A stretch of 64,000 nucleotides of DNA from Thermoplasmata archaeon (GCA_015063185.1 SUSY01000002.1:1-64000), one strand, 5' to 3'. Positions 1 to 8,199 are shown, counted from the first letter of the stretch. Notes: generated by a model not told the origin, from the letters alone. Numbers and translations are program-made.

Positions 1-22
1 TCCATTGAATGACCGAAAAACA

Positions 23-98
23 TGGTGGGCCCGGCCGGATTTGAACCGGCGACCTTCGCCTTGTAAGGGCGACGTCATAACCCCTAGACCACGGGCCC
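23..98 (-). tRNA. tRNA-Val (anticodon UAC), CCA encoded
   Basis: Read on the minus strand this folds as a complete cloverleaf. A 7-bp acceptor stem (GGGCCCG with CGGGCCC) pairs positions 92-98 with 27-33. The anticodon stem TCGCC/GGCGA encloses the loop CTTACAA, so the anticodon is UAC and reads the valine codon GUA. The T arm carries the usual GGTTCAAATCC. The discriminator A at 26 is followed by a genome-encoded CCA at 23-25. No intron is visible. Confidence 0.95.
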
Positions 99-120
99 GA
101 TGATACCACATCGGGCCACC

Positions 121-131
121 ATTAATAAAGG
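121..131 (-). promoter_or_regulatory. TATA-like box of the tRNA-Val gene
   Basis: On the minus strand the sequence CCTTTATTAAT lies about 26 bp before the mature tRNA 5' end at 98. This is the usual archaeal distance between TATA box and start. The rest of the gap to 312 shows no gene. Confidence 0.5.
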
Positions 132-312
132 TGTTCCCTCACGGACATATCGATACCGACCCAAAATGAACATTTTATCAAAAATGATGCATATATCACC
201 TACATATCCTATCAACACAATACGATTCATGAATAGTATATTTTCACAATTCATTCCACCAAAAGCGTGTTTTAAATAACGGATGCCCATGTAATATGAA
301 GAGGAATCTGAA

Positions 313-1344
313 GTGTTGGAAATCGACTGTTCGAGAGGAGAGGGAGGAGGTCAGGCAGTAAGGACCTCGGTCGCCATGGCCGCCATCACAGGCAAAGCCA
401 CGCACCTCACCAGAATCAGAGAGAACAGACCGACACAGGGATTGTCCAAACAACATTGTACAGCCGTCAATGCGGTATCACAGATGACAGGTTCCACCAT
501 AATCGGTAACACGCTCGGATCCCAGGATCTGACCGTCCTTCCCGGAACGGAGAAGGAATACGATATCGTGATGGATGTCGGTAGCGCCGGCAGTGTCACA
601 TTGGTACTCCAAGCAATGATGCTGGCATCCAAAAACCATGAGAAACCCGTTCACATGGACATCATGGGAGGGACCAACGTCATGTGGGCACCACCCATCG
701 ATTCCTACAGACATGTACTGTTCCCACTCATGGAGAGGATGGGGATCAATGCAGACCTTAGGATCGTACAGAGGGGATTGTATCCCGAAGGAGGCGGACG
801 TGTCATTGTGGATATGCATCCCATCGGGACGATCAAACCCCTTCGTATCGAGAGCATGGGAGAATTGAAGAAGATCAGGGGAACATGTTTCGTACAGAAC
901 CTTCCCGGATGGATCATCGACCAAATGATAGAGGGTTGTACGTCCGCATTGGGAGATATCGAAGTGGATATGGAGATCGAACGTATCGATGAGGGTATAT
1001 CCAGAGGTGCTGGCATGGCGCTCGCGGCCGAATACGAGAACGGGATGATCGGAAGCAACGTCCTCACATCCAAGAGCCACCCTGCAAAGCAGGCAGGTAT
1101 CGATGTGGCCAACGACCTATTGAAGATCATGGAATCCGGATCTACCATGGACGTGCATACCGCCGACCAGTTGCTACCATATCTCGCGATGGCGGACGGG
1201 GACAGTGAATTCACGGTATCACGTATCAGCAGACATCTCCTCAGTCAGATGGATACTTTGGAGACGTTCCTCGATGTCAAGTTCGGTGTCGAACGTCGTG
1301 ATGACATCTATCACATCAGCGTGACTCCCGGTGAGCCTCAATGA
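313..1344 (+). CDS. rtcA: RNA 3'-terminal phosphate cyclase RtcA
   Basis: The 343-residue product converts RNA 3'-phosphates to 2',3'-cyclic phosphates using ATP. Family motifs are present throughout: GQAVRTSVAMAAITGK near the start, RPTQGLSKQH, GSAGSVTLVLQ, GLYPEGGGRV, and HTADQLLPYLA near the C-terminus, where His 282 matches the family's adenylylated histidine. Length is normal for the family. The start is GTG at 313 (TTG follows directly), with a GAGGAAT stretch about 9 nt upstream as ribosome binding site. The stop overlaps the next gene's ATG by four bases (ATGA), so the two are cotranscribed. The partner gene is a riboflavin-pathway reductase, so operon context says little about RNA repair. 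Confidence 0.93.
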   Translation: MLEIDCSRGEGGGQAVRTSVAMAAITGKATHLTRIRENRPTQGLSKQHCTAVNAVSQMTGSTIIGNTLGSQDLTVLPGTEKEYDIVMDVGSAGSVTLVLQAMMLASKNHEKPVHMDIMGGTNVMWAPPIDSYRHVLFPLMERMGINADLRIVQRGLYPEGGGRVIVDMHPIGTIKPLRIESMGELKKIRGTCFVQNLPGWIIDQMIEGCTSALGDIEVDMEIERIDEGISRGAGMALAAEYENGMIGSNVLTSKSHPAKQAGIDVANDLLKIMESGSTMDVHTADQLLPYLAMADGDSEFTVSRISRHLLSQMDTLETFLDVKFGVERRDDIYHISVTPGEPQ

Positions 1345-1964
1345 GACCATTCATCCACATCAATTGCGCCATGAGCGCGGACGGTAAGATCGCAGGCTCC
1401 GAGAGGAAGCAGGTGCGCATCTCCTCCCAGGAAGACAAGGATCGTGTCAAGTCCCTTCGTAGGACGTATGATGCGATATTGGTGGGTGTGGGTACCATTG
1501 TATCCGATGACCCACATCTGACTGTCAAGGGCAGGACGTATGAGGAGAACCAAATACGTATCGTGATCGATCCAGCAGGCAGGATTCCGCACGATGCACT
1601 GGTACTCGACGACAGGGCGAGAACGCTCATCGCAGTATCGGGCGATCATGATGAGGAGATTCCCGGTGCAGAATTGGTGAAATGTGGCACCCCATTTGAC
1701 CTCGATATCCTGATGGACAGATTGACCCAGATGGACATTGAAAGCATCCTTGTAGAGGGTGGCGGGGAGACCATCGCATCGTTCTTCAGAAAAGGACTCG
1801 TGGATAGATACACCGTGTTCGTAGGAAGCAAGATTATCGGTGGAAGAACTGCCCCAACACCGGTAGATGGAGATGGCTGGGTCATTGAAGATGGATTCCC
1901 ACTCAAACTCACCGGTGCAGAGACACTCGGAGATGGAGTACTCATCAGCTACGAAAGGGTGTGA
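1341..1964 (+). CDS. 2,5-diamino-6-ribosylamino-pyrimidinone 5'-phosphate reductase (RibD C-terminal family)
   Basis: This 207-residue protein has the RibD reductase fold. It begins PFIHINCAMSADGKIAG, has SDDPHLTVKGRTYEENQIRIVID in the middle, and contains VEGGGETIASFF, the NADPH/substrate loop, around residues 140-150. In archaea this stand-alone reductase acts before deamination in riboflavin and F420 synthesis. It is translationally coupled to rtcA through an ATGA overlap. A second riboflavin gene (ribK) is about 40 kb away. The reductase family assignment is firm; the exact substrate follows from archaeal homologues. Confidence 0.88.
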   Translation: MRPFIHINCAMSADGKIAGSERKQVRISSQEDKDRVKSLRRTYDAILVGVGTIVSDDPHLTVKGRTYEENQIRIVIDPAGRIPHDALVLDDRARTLIAVSGDHDEEIPGAELVKCGTPFDLDILMDRLTQMDIESILVEGGGETIASFFRKGLVDRYTVFVGSKIIGGRTAPTPVDGDGWVIEDGFPLKLTGAETLGDGVLISYERV

Positions 1965-1965
1965 A

Positions 1966-2763
1966 TCACTCCGGTTCGAACGTCATCCTGATGTAATTGT
2001 TCTTGATACCAAAGACCTCACTGTCGGTGATAACGTAGTTCTTCGAGAGTTTACCACGGAGGATCGTCACCATATATCCGGATACGAAGGACGCCATGAC
2101 CTCTGCGGACAATTGTGTCAGATCCACAGTATCTCTGAACAGGACGGTGATGGGTTCCTTACTGTAGATCGATAGCTCCCCTATCTTGAACTCCATGAAC
2201 CTCTCACGAGCTATGTCGAACATGAAATTGACATTACGTGACTTAATCTCTGGAAGAATGTGCTTCGCCACATCACATCCGATAGTGAACATCAATGGAG
2301 AGATGTCCATGCCAACACCGTCAAATGTCAGGATCAACGACCTCAGAATCAGATTACTGGCACTACTGGGGGCGTCCGCAATCTCGCCGATGATCTCCCT
2401 AGAAAGATCCAATGCCCTCCTATCTGGCCTCTTCGAGTTCACGAGAGGATCCGAAAGCAATGTACAGACCTTGCTCCTCCCATCCGCATCCTTGGACACC
2501 ATGGCTATGAGTCCATCCCTCTCCAGTTTGTTGAGATATTCGGACAGTGTGGAACGGGACCTTCCGATAATATAGGAAAGCTCGGTAGGTGTGAAATCCC
2601 CATCCTGAAGGGCATGGAGAATCCTCCTCTCGATACCGCTGGTGACCTTTATCACTCCGTCCGCGGCGGCATAGAGCTCATAATCCCCCGGTTTGGCTTC
2701 TCTCAACATCGATGCACCATACATCTTCGAATAGATAATTCGTACTGTTCCGAAATATACCAT
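1966..2763 (-). CDS. Winged-helix transcriptional regulator with uncharacterised C-terminal domain
   Basis: About 265 residues. The N-terminal third is a MarR/ArsR-like winged helix: IERRILHALQDGDFTPTELS, then GRSRSTLSEYLNKLERDGLIA as the recognition helix and wing. The remaining 160 residues form an alpha/beta domain I do not recognise by name, plausibly a ligand-sensing or dimer module. The start is uncertain. ATG at 2763, 2724 and 2709 are all in frame, and the winged helix begins after the last of these. The gene converges on the rtcA operon (stops only a few bases apart) and diverges from larC, so larC is one possible target. Confidence 0.72.
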   Translation of the reverse strand: MVYFGTVRIIYSKMYGASMLREAKPGDYELYAAADGVIKVTSGIERRILHALQDGDFTPTELSYIIGRSRSTLSEYLNKLERDGLIAMVSKDADGRSKVCTLLSDPLVNSKRPDRRALDLSREIIGEIADAPSSASNLILRSLILTFDGVGMDISPLMFTIGCDVAKHILPEIKSRNVNFMFDIARERFMEFKIGELSIYSKEPITVLFRDTVDLTQLSAEVMASFVSGYMVTILRGKLSKNYVITDSEVFGIKNNYIRMTFEPE

Positions 2764-2805
2764 CCTACAAGAACTTCTATATCGAATACACCATAGAGGT
2801 GGATG

Positions 2806-3606
2806 ATGAGTGGTACCCTTTATTTCGAATGCAGTTCCGGGATCAGCGGAGACATGGCCGTAGCATCGATGATCGATCTGGGCATCGATAGGGAAAGGCT
2901 CATCTCCACTTTGAAAAGCATTCCTGTAGAAGGTTTTGACATCAGGATCTCCAGAGTGAAGAAATCCGGCATCGACGTGTGTGATTTTGATGTGATCCTC
3001 GATGAGGACAATCATGACCACGACATGGAATACCTCTACGGGGGGAACCACCATGAACATCATCATCACCATGTACACCGTGGGCTCGACGATGTGAGGA
3101 GGATAATCTCCGGAACGAATCTCACAAACAGTGCCAGAGATATCGCCGTGAGGATGTTCACGATCCTTGCGGAAGCTGAGGCGGAAGCCCATGGCACCAC
3201 GGTGGACAGGGTACATTTCCATGAGGTAGGGGCACTGGACTCCATTGCGGACATTATAGCTCTGGCACATTGTATAGATGAGTTGTCACCGGACAAGGTG
3301 TGCTTCTCCGAACTCTATGAGGGAACTGGCACAGTCAGATGCCAACACGGTGTGATACCTGTACCGGCACCGGCAACCCTCTCCATCGTCAAAAAGTACG
3401 GGCTACCATTGAGGATATCCGAATCGAAGGGAGAGTATGTCACCCCCACTGGTGCCGCATTCGCCGCATCGGTACGTAACTCGGATGTGCCAGATACATT
3501 CATTGTCGAAAAGGTGGGCATGGGGGCTGGTAAAAGGAAGACGGATAGGCCCGGATATGTCAGGGCCATGATCGTGAAACCAGTGGACAGAATATCCGAG
3601 GATTGA
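2806..3606 (+). CDS. larC: Nickel-pincer cofactor biosynthesis protein LarC, N-terminal domain only
   Basis: The 266 residues match the N-terminal (LarC1) part of the LarC cyclometallase, which inserts nickel into the pyridinium bis-thiocarboxylate cofactor. Seen features are YFECSSGISGDMAVASMIDLG at the start, a histidine-rich metal loop around residues 70-90 (HHEHHHHHVH), VHFHEVGALDSIADI, and the end region GAGKRKTDRPGYVR. Full-length LarC has about 400 residues. Here the reading frame stops at the natural LarC1 boundary and no LarC2 sequence follows before mtnA. Tandem ATG codons at 2803 and 2806 follow GAGGTGG at 2796; I chose 2806. No larB or larE is visible in the window. Confidence 0.85.
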   Translation: MSGTLYFECSSGISGDMAVASMIDLGIDRERLISTLKSIPVEGFDIRISRVKKSGIDVCDFDVILDEDNHDHDMEYLYGGNHHEHHHHHVHRGLDDVRRIISGTNLTNSARDIAVRMFTILAEAEAEAHGTTVDRVHFHEVGALDSIADIIALAHCIDELSPDKVCFSELYEGTGTVRCQHGVIPVPAPATLSIVKKYGLPLRISESKGEYVTPTGAAFAASVRNSDVPDTFIVEKVGMGAGKRKTDRPGYVRAMIVKPVDRISED

Positions 3607-3669
3607 ACGGATATCTCCGATAGGCAAAGCCATTTAGGATATGGTCACGATATAGGGTAGAGTGTTAAA

Positions 3670-4668
3670 ATGAAGGTAAGGACGGAAAATGGGGAGAAGG
3701 ACATTCGCGCGGTATGGTTCGAGGACGGTAAGGTCGTCATGATCGACCAGAGGAGGCTACCTCATGAACTCGTGTTCGTATCCTTCGACAGGTATGAGGA
3801 TGTCGCCGAGAGCATAAGGAACATGACCACCAGAGGTGCACCCTCCATCGGTGCCACCGCGGCGTACGGCATGTGCCTCGCAGCACTCTCCGGTTGCGAT
3901 CTGGAGGAGGCGGCCAAGGTCACCAAGTCCGCAAGACCCACCGCGAACGACCTCTTCTATGCCGTCGATCACATGCTGAATGAACTGTCCAAAGGTATCG
4001 ACCCCATCGTTGCCGCAGATGCGTACGCACAGTCCATGGTGGACAAGTGCACATCCATCGGAGAATTCGGTGGACCGCTCATCAAAGATGGTTTCAAGGT
4101 CATGACCCATTGTAACGCTGGAGCGTTGGCCACGGTGGATGTGGGAACTGCACTCGCCCCCATCAGGAAGGCCAAAACCGATGGAAAAAAGTTCTTTGTC
4201 TATGCATCGGAGACCCGCCCCCGCCTTCAGGGAATGCAGCTCACAGCATGGGAGCTCAACCAGGAGGGTATCGACCATGCCATCATACCCGACGGTTCGT
4301 CCGGACACTTCATCAGGGAGGGCGTGGACATCATCATCGTCGGAGCGGACAGAATCGCCGCCAACGGAGATTTCGCCAACAAGATCGGTACATTTGAGAA
4401 GGCCGTTCTGGCGAAGGAGTTCGGAGTCCCATTCTATGTGGCCGCACCCATCTCCACGTTCGACTTCAACACACCTACGGGAAAGGACATCGTCATCGAG
4501 AACAGGTCCGAGGAGGAGGTCACGATGATCGGAGACGTGCGCATCTCACCAGTCGGCTCACCCGCGCTCAATCCCGCGTTCGACATGACACCGGCGAAAT
4601 ACGTCACCGGATTCATCACGGAGAAGGGTATCCTAAAACCCGAAGAGATCTCGAAGGTGAGAGAATGA
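3670..4668 (+). CDS. mtnA: S-methyl-5-thioribose-1-phosphate isomerase (MtnA / aIF2B-like family)
   Basis: A 332-residue aldose-ketose isomerase of the eIF2B-alpha-like fold. Motifs are TRGAPSIGATAAYG (residues about 56-69), THCNAGALATVDVGTAL with the active-site cysteine, ETRPRLQGMQLTAWEL, and VGADRIAANGDFANKIGT with the active-site aspartate. It should interconvert methylthioribose-1-phosphate and methylthioribulose-1-phosphate. Archaeal relatives can act on ribose-1,5-bisphosphate, so that substrate is not excluded. The ATG overlap with the downstream class II aldolase (ATGA) supports a joint salvage role. The full mtnBCD route is not seen here. Confidence 0.88.
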   Translation: MKVRTENGEKDIRAVWFEDGKVVMIDQRRLPHELVFVSFDRYEDVAESIRNMTTRGAPSIGATAAYGMCLAALSGCDLEEAAKVTKSARPTANDLFYAVDHMLNELSKGIDPIVAADAYAQSMVDKCTSIGEFGGPLIKDGFKVMTHCNAGALATVDVGTALAPIRKAKTDGKKFFVYASETRPRLQGMQLTAWELNQEGIDHAIIPDGSSGHFIREGVDIIIVGADRIAANGDFANKIGTFEKAVLAKEFGVPFYVAAPISTFDFNTPTGKDIVIENRSEEEVTMIGDVRISPVGSPALNPAFDMTPAKYVTGFITEKGILKPEEISKVRE

Positions 4669-5270
4669 ATGAGGACTATGCTAGGAAACAGTTGGTGAAG
4701 ATATGCGGACTCCTCTACGAGAGGAAGCTCACGGTATCCGCAGGAGGCAACATGAGTGTTAGGCTCAACGAGAATGAGATCCTCATCACCCCCAGCGGGA
4801 AGAACAAAGGATTCCTCACGGAGGACGACCCCATCGTCCTGGACATGGAGGGCAAGGTCCTCGATGGCCTGGGAAAGCCATCCATCGAAACAGGAATGCA
4901 TCTCGCACTTTACAAGGCCAATCCCGACACCAAGGCAATAATCCACTGTCACCCACTCAACTGTATCGCCCTCACCATGAAGAGGAGGATCAGGACCGAC
5001 CTGACTCCCGAAGGAGTGTTGTTACTGGGGGATGTGCCCACCATAGGGTATCACACACCCGGATCCCAAGCACTTGCGGACGCCGTCGCGTCACATTCGA
5101 AATCCAGAGCGATCCTCATGGAGAGGCATGGGGCGGTCACGCAGGGCAAGGACCTCATCGACGCTTACAACAGGATGGAGGAGCTGGAGTTCCAGGCCAG
5201 ATTACAGATGTTGGTCGGAAGATGCCGTGGCCTTCCCAAGGATGAAGTGGCGAGACTGTCGGAGATGTGA
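4665..5270 (+). CDS. Class II aldolase/adducin family protein (fuculose-1-phosphate aldolase type)
   Basis: A 201-residue zinc-dependent aldolase. It shows SAGGNMSVRLNENEILITPSG at residues 25-45, the catalytic glutamate segment PSIETGMHLALY, the zinc histidines in IIHCHPLNCIALT, and a third histidine region in ERHGAVTQGKDL. The family cleaves ketose-1-phosphates to DHAP and an aldehyde, or dehydrates methylthioribulose-1-phosphate (MtnB). Because it is translationally coupled to mtnA, methylthioribulose-1-phosphate is the most likely substrate. Whether it acts as an aldolase (the DHAP shunt) or as MtnB cannot be read from the sequence. Confidence 0.85.
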   Translation: MNEDYARKQLVKICGLLYERKLTVSAGGNMSVRLNENEILITPSGKNKGFLTEDDPIVLDMEGKVLDGLGKPSIETGMHLALYKANPDTKAIIHCHPLNCIALTMKRRIRTDLTPEGVLLLGDVPTIGYHTPGSQALADAVASHSKSRAILMERHGAVTQGKDLIDAYNRMEELEFQARLQMLVGRCRGLPKDEVARLSEM

Positions 5271-5274
5271 TCCC

Positions 5275-6372
5275 ATGGCAGTGTTGGTCACCAAATGGTT
5301 CGGCACGTTCCTTTGCGACGAGAACAGGATCCTGAAGAAGATCCTCTTCCCCAAGGAAGCGGAGGTCATCGCGGACAAACTTGCGATCATGCAGAGGGGA
5401 GGTACGATCCCAGAGGAATCGCAGGTATCCGAAGGCGTACAGAAGCTCATGGTATCCGACAGAAGACAATCCTCTCTCGGAAAACCCACATTGTTCGATT
5501 CCAGTTTCATCAAAGCGGAGAACTTTGGATACGATTCCGACCTGATGCACGATGCGATGATCAGATTGGGGAAATTGAGGACGTCCGAGCCCATCTCCCG
5601 CGACAGGTCCGCAGTACAGGCAGTGAGGTCATTGGACGATCTGATCGAGACCTGTAACCTCATGAACGAGAGATTGCACGAATGGTACGGGTTGCACTTC
5701 CCAGAACTAGCAGATTACGCACAGGACAGAAAGTACGCGGAACTTGTGGCCAGATTCGGCGAGAGGGATGCGATCATCGAGGAACTCGGAATCGAGATCG
5801 GTTCCATAGGCTCAGAATTGGAGGATGAGGACATGAGGTCGATCATGGACCTGGCTGACCAGCTCTGCATGATCTATGACAGCAGGGAGAGGACGGAGGA
5901 GTACATCTCCGACATCATCAGTACCAGCTGCCCCAACCTGTGTGCGTTGGTCGGAGGTCCGCTCACCGCAAGACTGATCTCCTTGGCAGGAGGACTCGAA
6001 AGACTCGCTTCCCTACCATCTTCCACCGTCCAGTTGCTAGGTGCGGAAAAGGCGATGTTCAGGCACCTCAAATCCGGAAAGAAACCCCCAAAGCACGGAA
6101 TCATCTATCAACATCCGGAGATCCATCGTGCACCATATTGGCAGCGCGGTAACATCGCCAGGGCACTGGCATGCAAGATCTCCATCGCGGCCAAGGTGGA
6201 CCAGTACCATGGGGAGTTCGTCGGCGATCAGTTGGTACAACAGTTCGCATCGAGGATCGAGGATGTGAAACGCAGATACCCAGAACCTCCCAAGAAGCCA
6301 CAGAGGCCCAAGAATTCCAACAGAAGGGGCAACCGTGGCAGGAAGGGAAATGGTAAGGGTCAACAACGTTGA
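5275..6372 (+). CDS. C/D box sRNP core protein Nop5 (Nop56/58)
   Basis: The 365-residue scaffold of the archaeal 2'-O-methylation complex joins L7Ae-bound guide RNA to fibrillarin. After a coiled-coil region around residues 110-190, the NOP domain is clear: SDIISTSCPNLCALVGGPLTARLISLAGGL, LPSSTVQLLGAEKAMFRHLKSG, and PKHGIIYQHPEI. The C-terminal 40 residues are a basic K/R/G/P tail. ATG at 5275 lies 2 nt after the aldolase stop. A longer in-frame extension upstream overlaps the aldolase and is not used. The usual partner fibrillarin is not next to it; a terminator follows instead. Confidence 0.93.
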   Translation: MAVLVTKWFGTFLCDENRILKKILFPKEAEVIADKLAIMQRGGTIPEESQVSEGVQKLMVSDRRQSSLGKPTLFDSSFIKAENFGYDSDLMHDAMIRLGKLRTSEPISRDRSAVQAVRSLDDLIETCNLMNERLHEWYGLHFPELADYAQDRKYAELVARFGERDAIIEELGIEIGSIGSELEDEDMRSIMDLADQLCMIYDSRERTEEYISDIISTSCPNLCALVGGPLTARLISLAGGLERLASLPSSTVQLLGAEKAMFRHLKSGKKPPKHGIIYQHPEIHRAPYWQRGNIARALACKISIAAKVDQYHGEFVGDQLVQQFASRIEDVKRRYPEPPKKPQRPKNSNRRGNRGRKGNGKGQQR

Positions 6373-6387
6373 TCCGATGAATCAAAT

Positions 6388-6406
6388 GGGTGCCCGTATG
6401 GCACCC
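6388..6406 (+). terminator. Hairpin terminator after nop5
   Basis: Perfect 7-bp stem GGGTGCC/GGCACCC with a 5-nt loop, 15 bp after the nop5 stop and followed by ACGTTTTATG. It probably ends the mtnA-aldolase-nop5 transcript. Confidence 0.6.
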
Positions 6407-6567
6407 GATCACGTTTTATGATGATGTACAAGGATCTTGTCACCCACGTTGCCCAGAATTATTGACCTCTGAGATTCGTACAAAATGGCCCTTCTCCAGA
6501 CGTCTCGTGTGGGTAACGTCGAGAATGCTCGCAGTCCCTGTTGGACCGTTCGCTCATTCAGTATGTT

Positions 6568-6740
6568 TCATGTCGGACCGGGCATTGCCGCTCCAAGGCC
6601 GCGACTGGGTATGTTCCTTGCTGCATTGACGTTTCCATCGAGCATTAAATCACAGAGAGGCATTGGTGAACGCGTACGGACGGATCCTTCTTCACTGTCT
6701 GTGCGCATCCGGAGCAAAGGTTGGGTGTGTTACGTAGGTC
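6568..6740 (-). pseudogene. Decayed IS200/IS605-type TnpB, C-terminal fragment
   Basis: The minus strand reads DLRNTPNLCSGCAQTVKKD then VRVHQC, which resembles the zinc finger of TnpB (pattern RNTSxxCSxCG...VKKDLSxRVHxCxxC). A stop at 6645-6647 ends this frame. After a frame shift the next residues are DLMLDGNVNAARN and SRGL, which match the last TnpB catalytic segment (LxLDRDxNAARNILxRG). The second CxxC is damaged. Reading continues in another frame to about 6420, possibly the old C-terminal tail. Nothing recognisable as the TnpB N-terminus or TnpA remains. This relic explains most of the roughly 570-bp gap between nop5 and aIF5A. Conservation is by eye only. Confidence 0.6.
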
Positions 6741-6823
6741 CGCACAAAACATCGGAGACCCACAAAAATTATACGGTTCACCAATAAACCATCCCTTTTG
6801 AGATAACCTACCAAGCGCCTAAC

Positions 6824-6835
6824 CTTTATCTATAT
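6824..6835 (+). promoter_or_regulatory. TATA-like promoter of the aIF5A-agmatinase operon
   Basis: CTTTATCTATAT is the best TATA match upstream of the aIF5A gene. A start about 25 bp downstream would leave an 80-90 nt leader, unlike the leaderless genes elsewhere in the window. A ribosome binding site, AAAGGAGAATG, stands just before the ATG at 6941. Confidence 0.5.
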
Positions 6836-6940
6836 TGAAAGGGATTACTGGGGTACAAGATGCATGTCGGTTGACTGGGACTGACCGTTCTACGGGAATC
6901 ATCGACCAAATCATGCAAAGATAGCAAAGGAGAATGAAAT

Positions 6941-7324
6941 ATGGCAGATTGGGAGATGAAAGAAATCAGGGAACTCAAGATCGGAAGGTACGTCAACATT
7001 GACGGGGAGCCCTGTAAGATCATTTCGATCAGCACATCCAAGCCCGGAAAGCACGGATCCGCAAAGGCAAACATCGATGCAGCAAGCATCTTCACCGGTG
7101 CAAAGAAGTCCCTCGTTGGACCCGTCAGCACCAAAGTTCAGGTCCCCCTCATCGACAAGAGGAAGGCACAGGTCCTTTCCGTCCAGGGAGACGAAGTTCA
7201 AATCATGGACCTCGAGACCTACGAGAACATCACCATGGAGATCAACGAGGACCACGAGTGCTCCCTTGACCCCGGTGCAGAGATCATGTACCTTGTCGCA
7301 ATGGACAGGTACAAGTTGATGTAA
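6941..7324 (+). CDS. Translation factor aIF5A (hypusine-containing)
   Basis: A 127-residue two-domain protein: an N-terminal SH3-like barrel and a C-terminal OB fold. The hypusination loop STSKPGKHGSAKANID is intact, and Lys 37 is the modified residue. aIF5A relieves ribosome stalling and helps termination. The ribosome binding site AAAGGAG precedes the ATG. Agmatinase begins 14 bp after its stop, so one transcript encodes both the modified protein and an enzyme of the polyamine pathway that feeds the modification. Confidence 0.96.
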   Translation: MADWEMKEIRELKIGRYVNIDGEPCKIISISTSKPGKHGSAKANIDAASIFTGAKKSLVGPVSTKVQVPLIDKRKAQVLSVQGDEVQIMDLETYENITMEINEDHECSLDPGAEIMYLVAMDRYKLM

Positions 7325-7338
7325 GGTAGGCATACAAT

Positions 7339-8199
7339 ATGCCTAACGGAATCTCATTCGCGGACGCTGAATCCACATACAACGACGCAGACATCTGCAT
7401 CTATGGGATTCCGTACGACCATACATCTTGTTTCAGAGCTGGCGCGCGTGAAGGGCCTTCGGCCATCCGCCGCTGCTCATACAATTTTGAAAGGACCCAT
7501 TTTGAACATGGTCCACTTCCAGAACTGAACGTGTTTGACTATGGAGATTGTGACGATTTTATCCTCCCTGAGGATATGATCGATGAGGTCAAATTCGCGA
7601 TGTCCCCTGCGATCAACGATGGAAAATTCACCATCGCCATCGGAGGGGAACACTCCATAAACATTCCCATAGTACAGTTGTTCGAGGAGAAGAGCATTGC
7701 ACTCATCTCCATCGATGCACATCTGGATGGAAGGGACGAGTACATGGGTTCACCCAACAGTCACGCATGCATCACTAGACGTGCAGCAGACCATCTTGGA
7801 ATCGATAACGTATACGCATTGGGAATGAGGTCGATCTCCGAGGAGGAGCTCGAGGCTGATGAGGTCATCCCGTACATCAGTGCATACGATATCCACGAGA
7901 ACGGAATGGAATGGGCCGTCCGTAAGGCACTCGACTCCGTCAAAGCTGACAAGGTCTATCTGACCATCGATATCGACGGAATCGACCCTGCATATGCTCC
8001 CGGTACCGGTACTCCCGAACCGTTCGGACTTCACCCCTACGATGTCAAGAAGGCCATCAACATGATCGGTGACAGGCTCGTCGGATTCGACATCTGCGAG
8101 GTCTGTCCCCCTGCCGATCCGACCGGTGCCACACCTGTTCTCGCAGCCAGACTCATCAAGGAAGTCATGGCAGTCTACGCGAAGAACAGGAAGGTCTGA
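7339..8199 (+). CDS. speB: Agmatinase (ureohydrolase family)
   Basis: 286 residues. The dimanganese site of the ureohydrolases is complete: IGGEHS, SIDAHLDGRDEY, and TIDIDGIDPAYAPGTGTPEPFG. The enzyme hydrolyses agmatine to putrescine and urea; some archaeal members act on aminopropylagmatine. Its position directly after aIF5A supports a role in supplying the polyamine used for hypusine. The assignment to agmatinase rather than arginase or formimidoylglutamase rests on this context and on general similarity. Confidence 0.88.
   Translation: MPNGISFADAESTYNDADICIYGIPYDHTSCFRAGAREGPSAIRRCSYNFERTHFEHGPLPELNVFDYGDCDDFILPEDMIDEVKFAMSPAINDGKFTIAIGGEHSINIPIVQLFEEKSIALISIDAHLDGRDEYMGSPNSHACITRRAADHLGIDNVYALGMRSISEEELEADEVIPYISAYDIHENGMEWAVRKALDSVKADKVYLTIDIDGIDPAYAPGTGTPEPFGLHPYDVKKAINMIGDRLVGFDICEVCPPADPTGATPVLAARLIKEVMAVYAKNRKV

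Noticed and set aside
2764..3270. N-terminal extension of the winged-helix regulator through larC
   Set aside because: The extension is antisense to larC and has no similarity; the regulator fold starts after 2763.
6485..6787. Plus-strand 100-codon open frame in the nop5-aIF5A gap
   Set aside because: The opposite strand carries tnpB-like motifs, and this frame has no motif or ribosome binding site.
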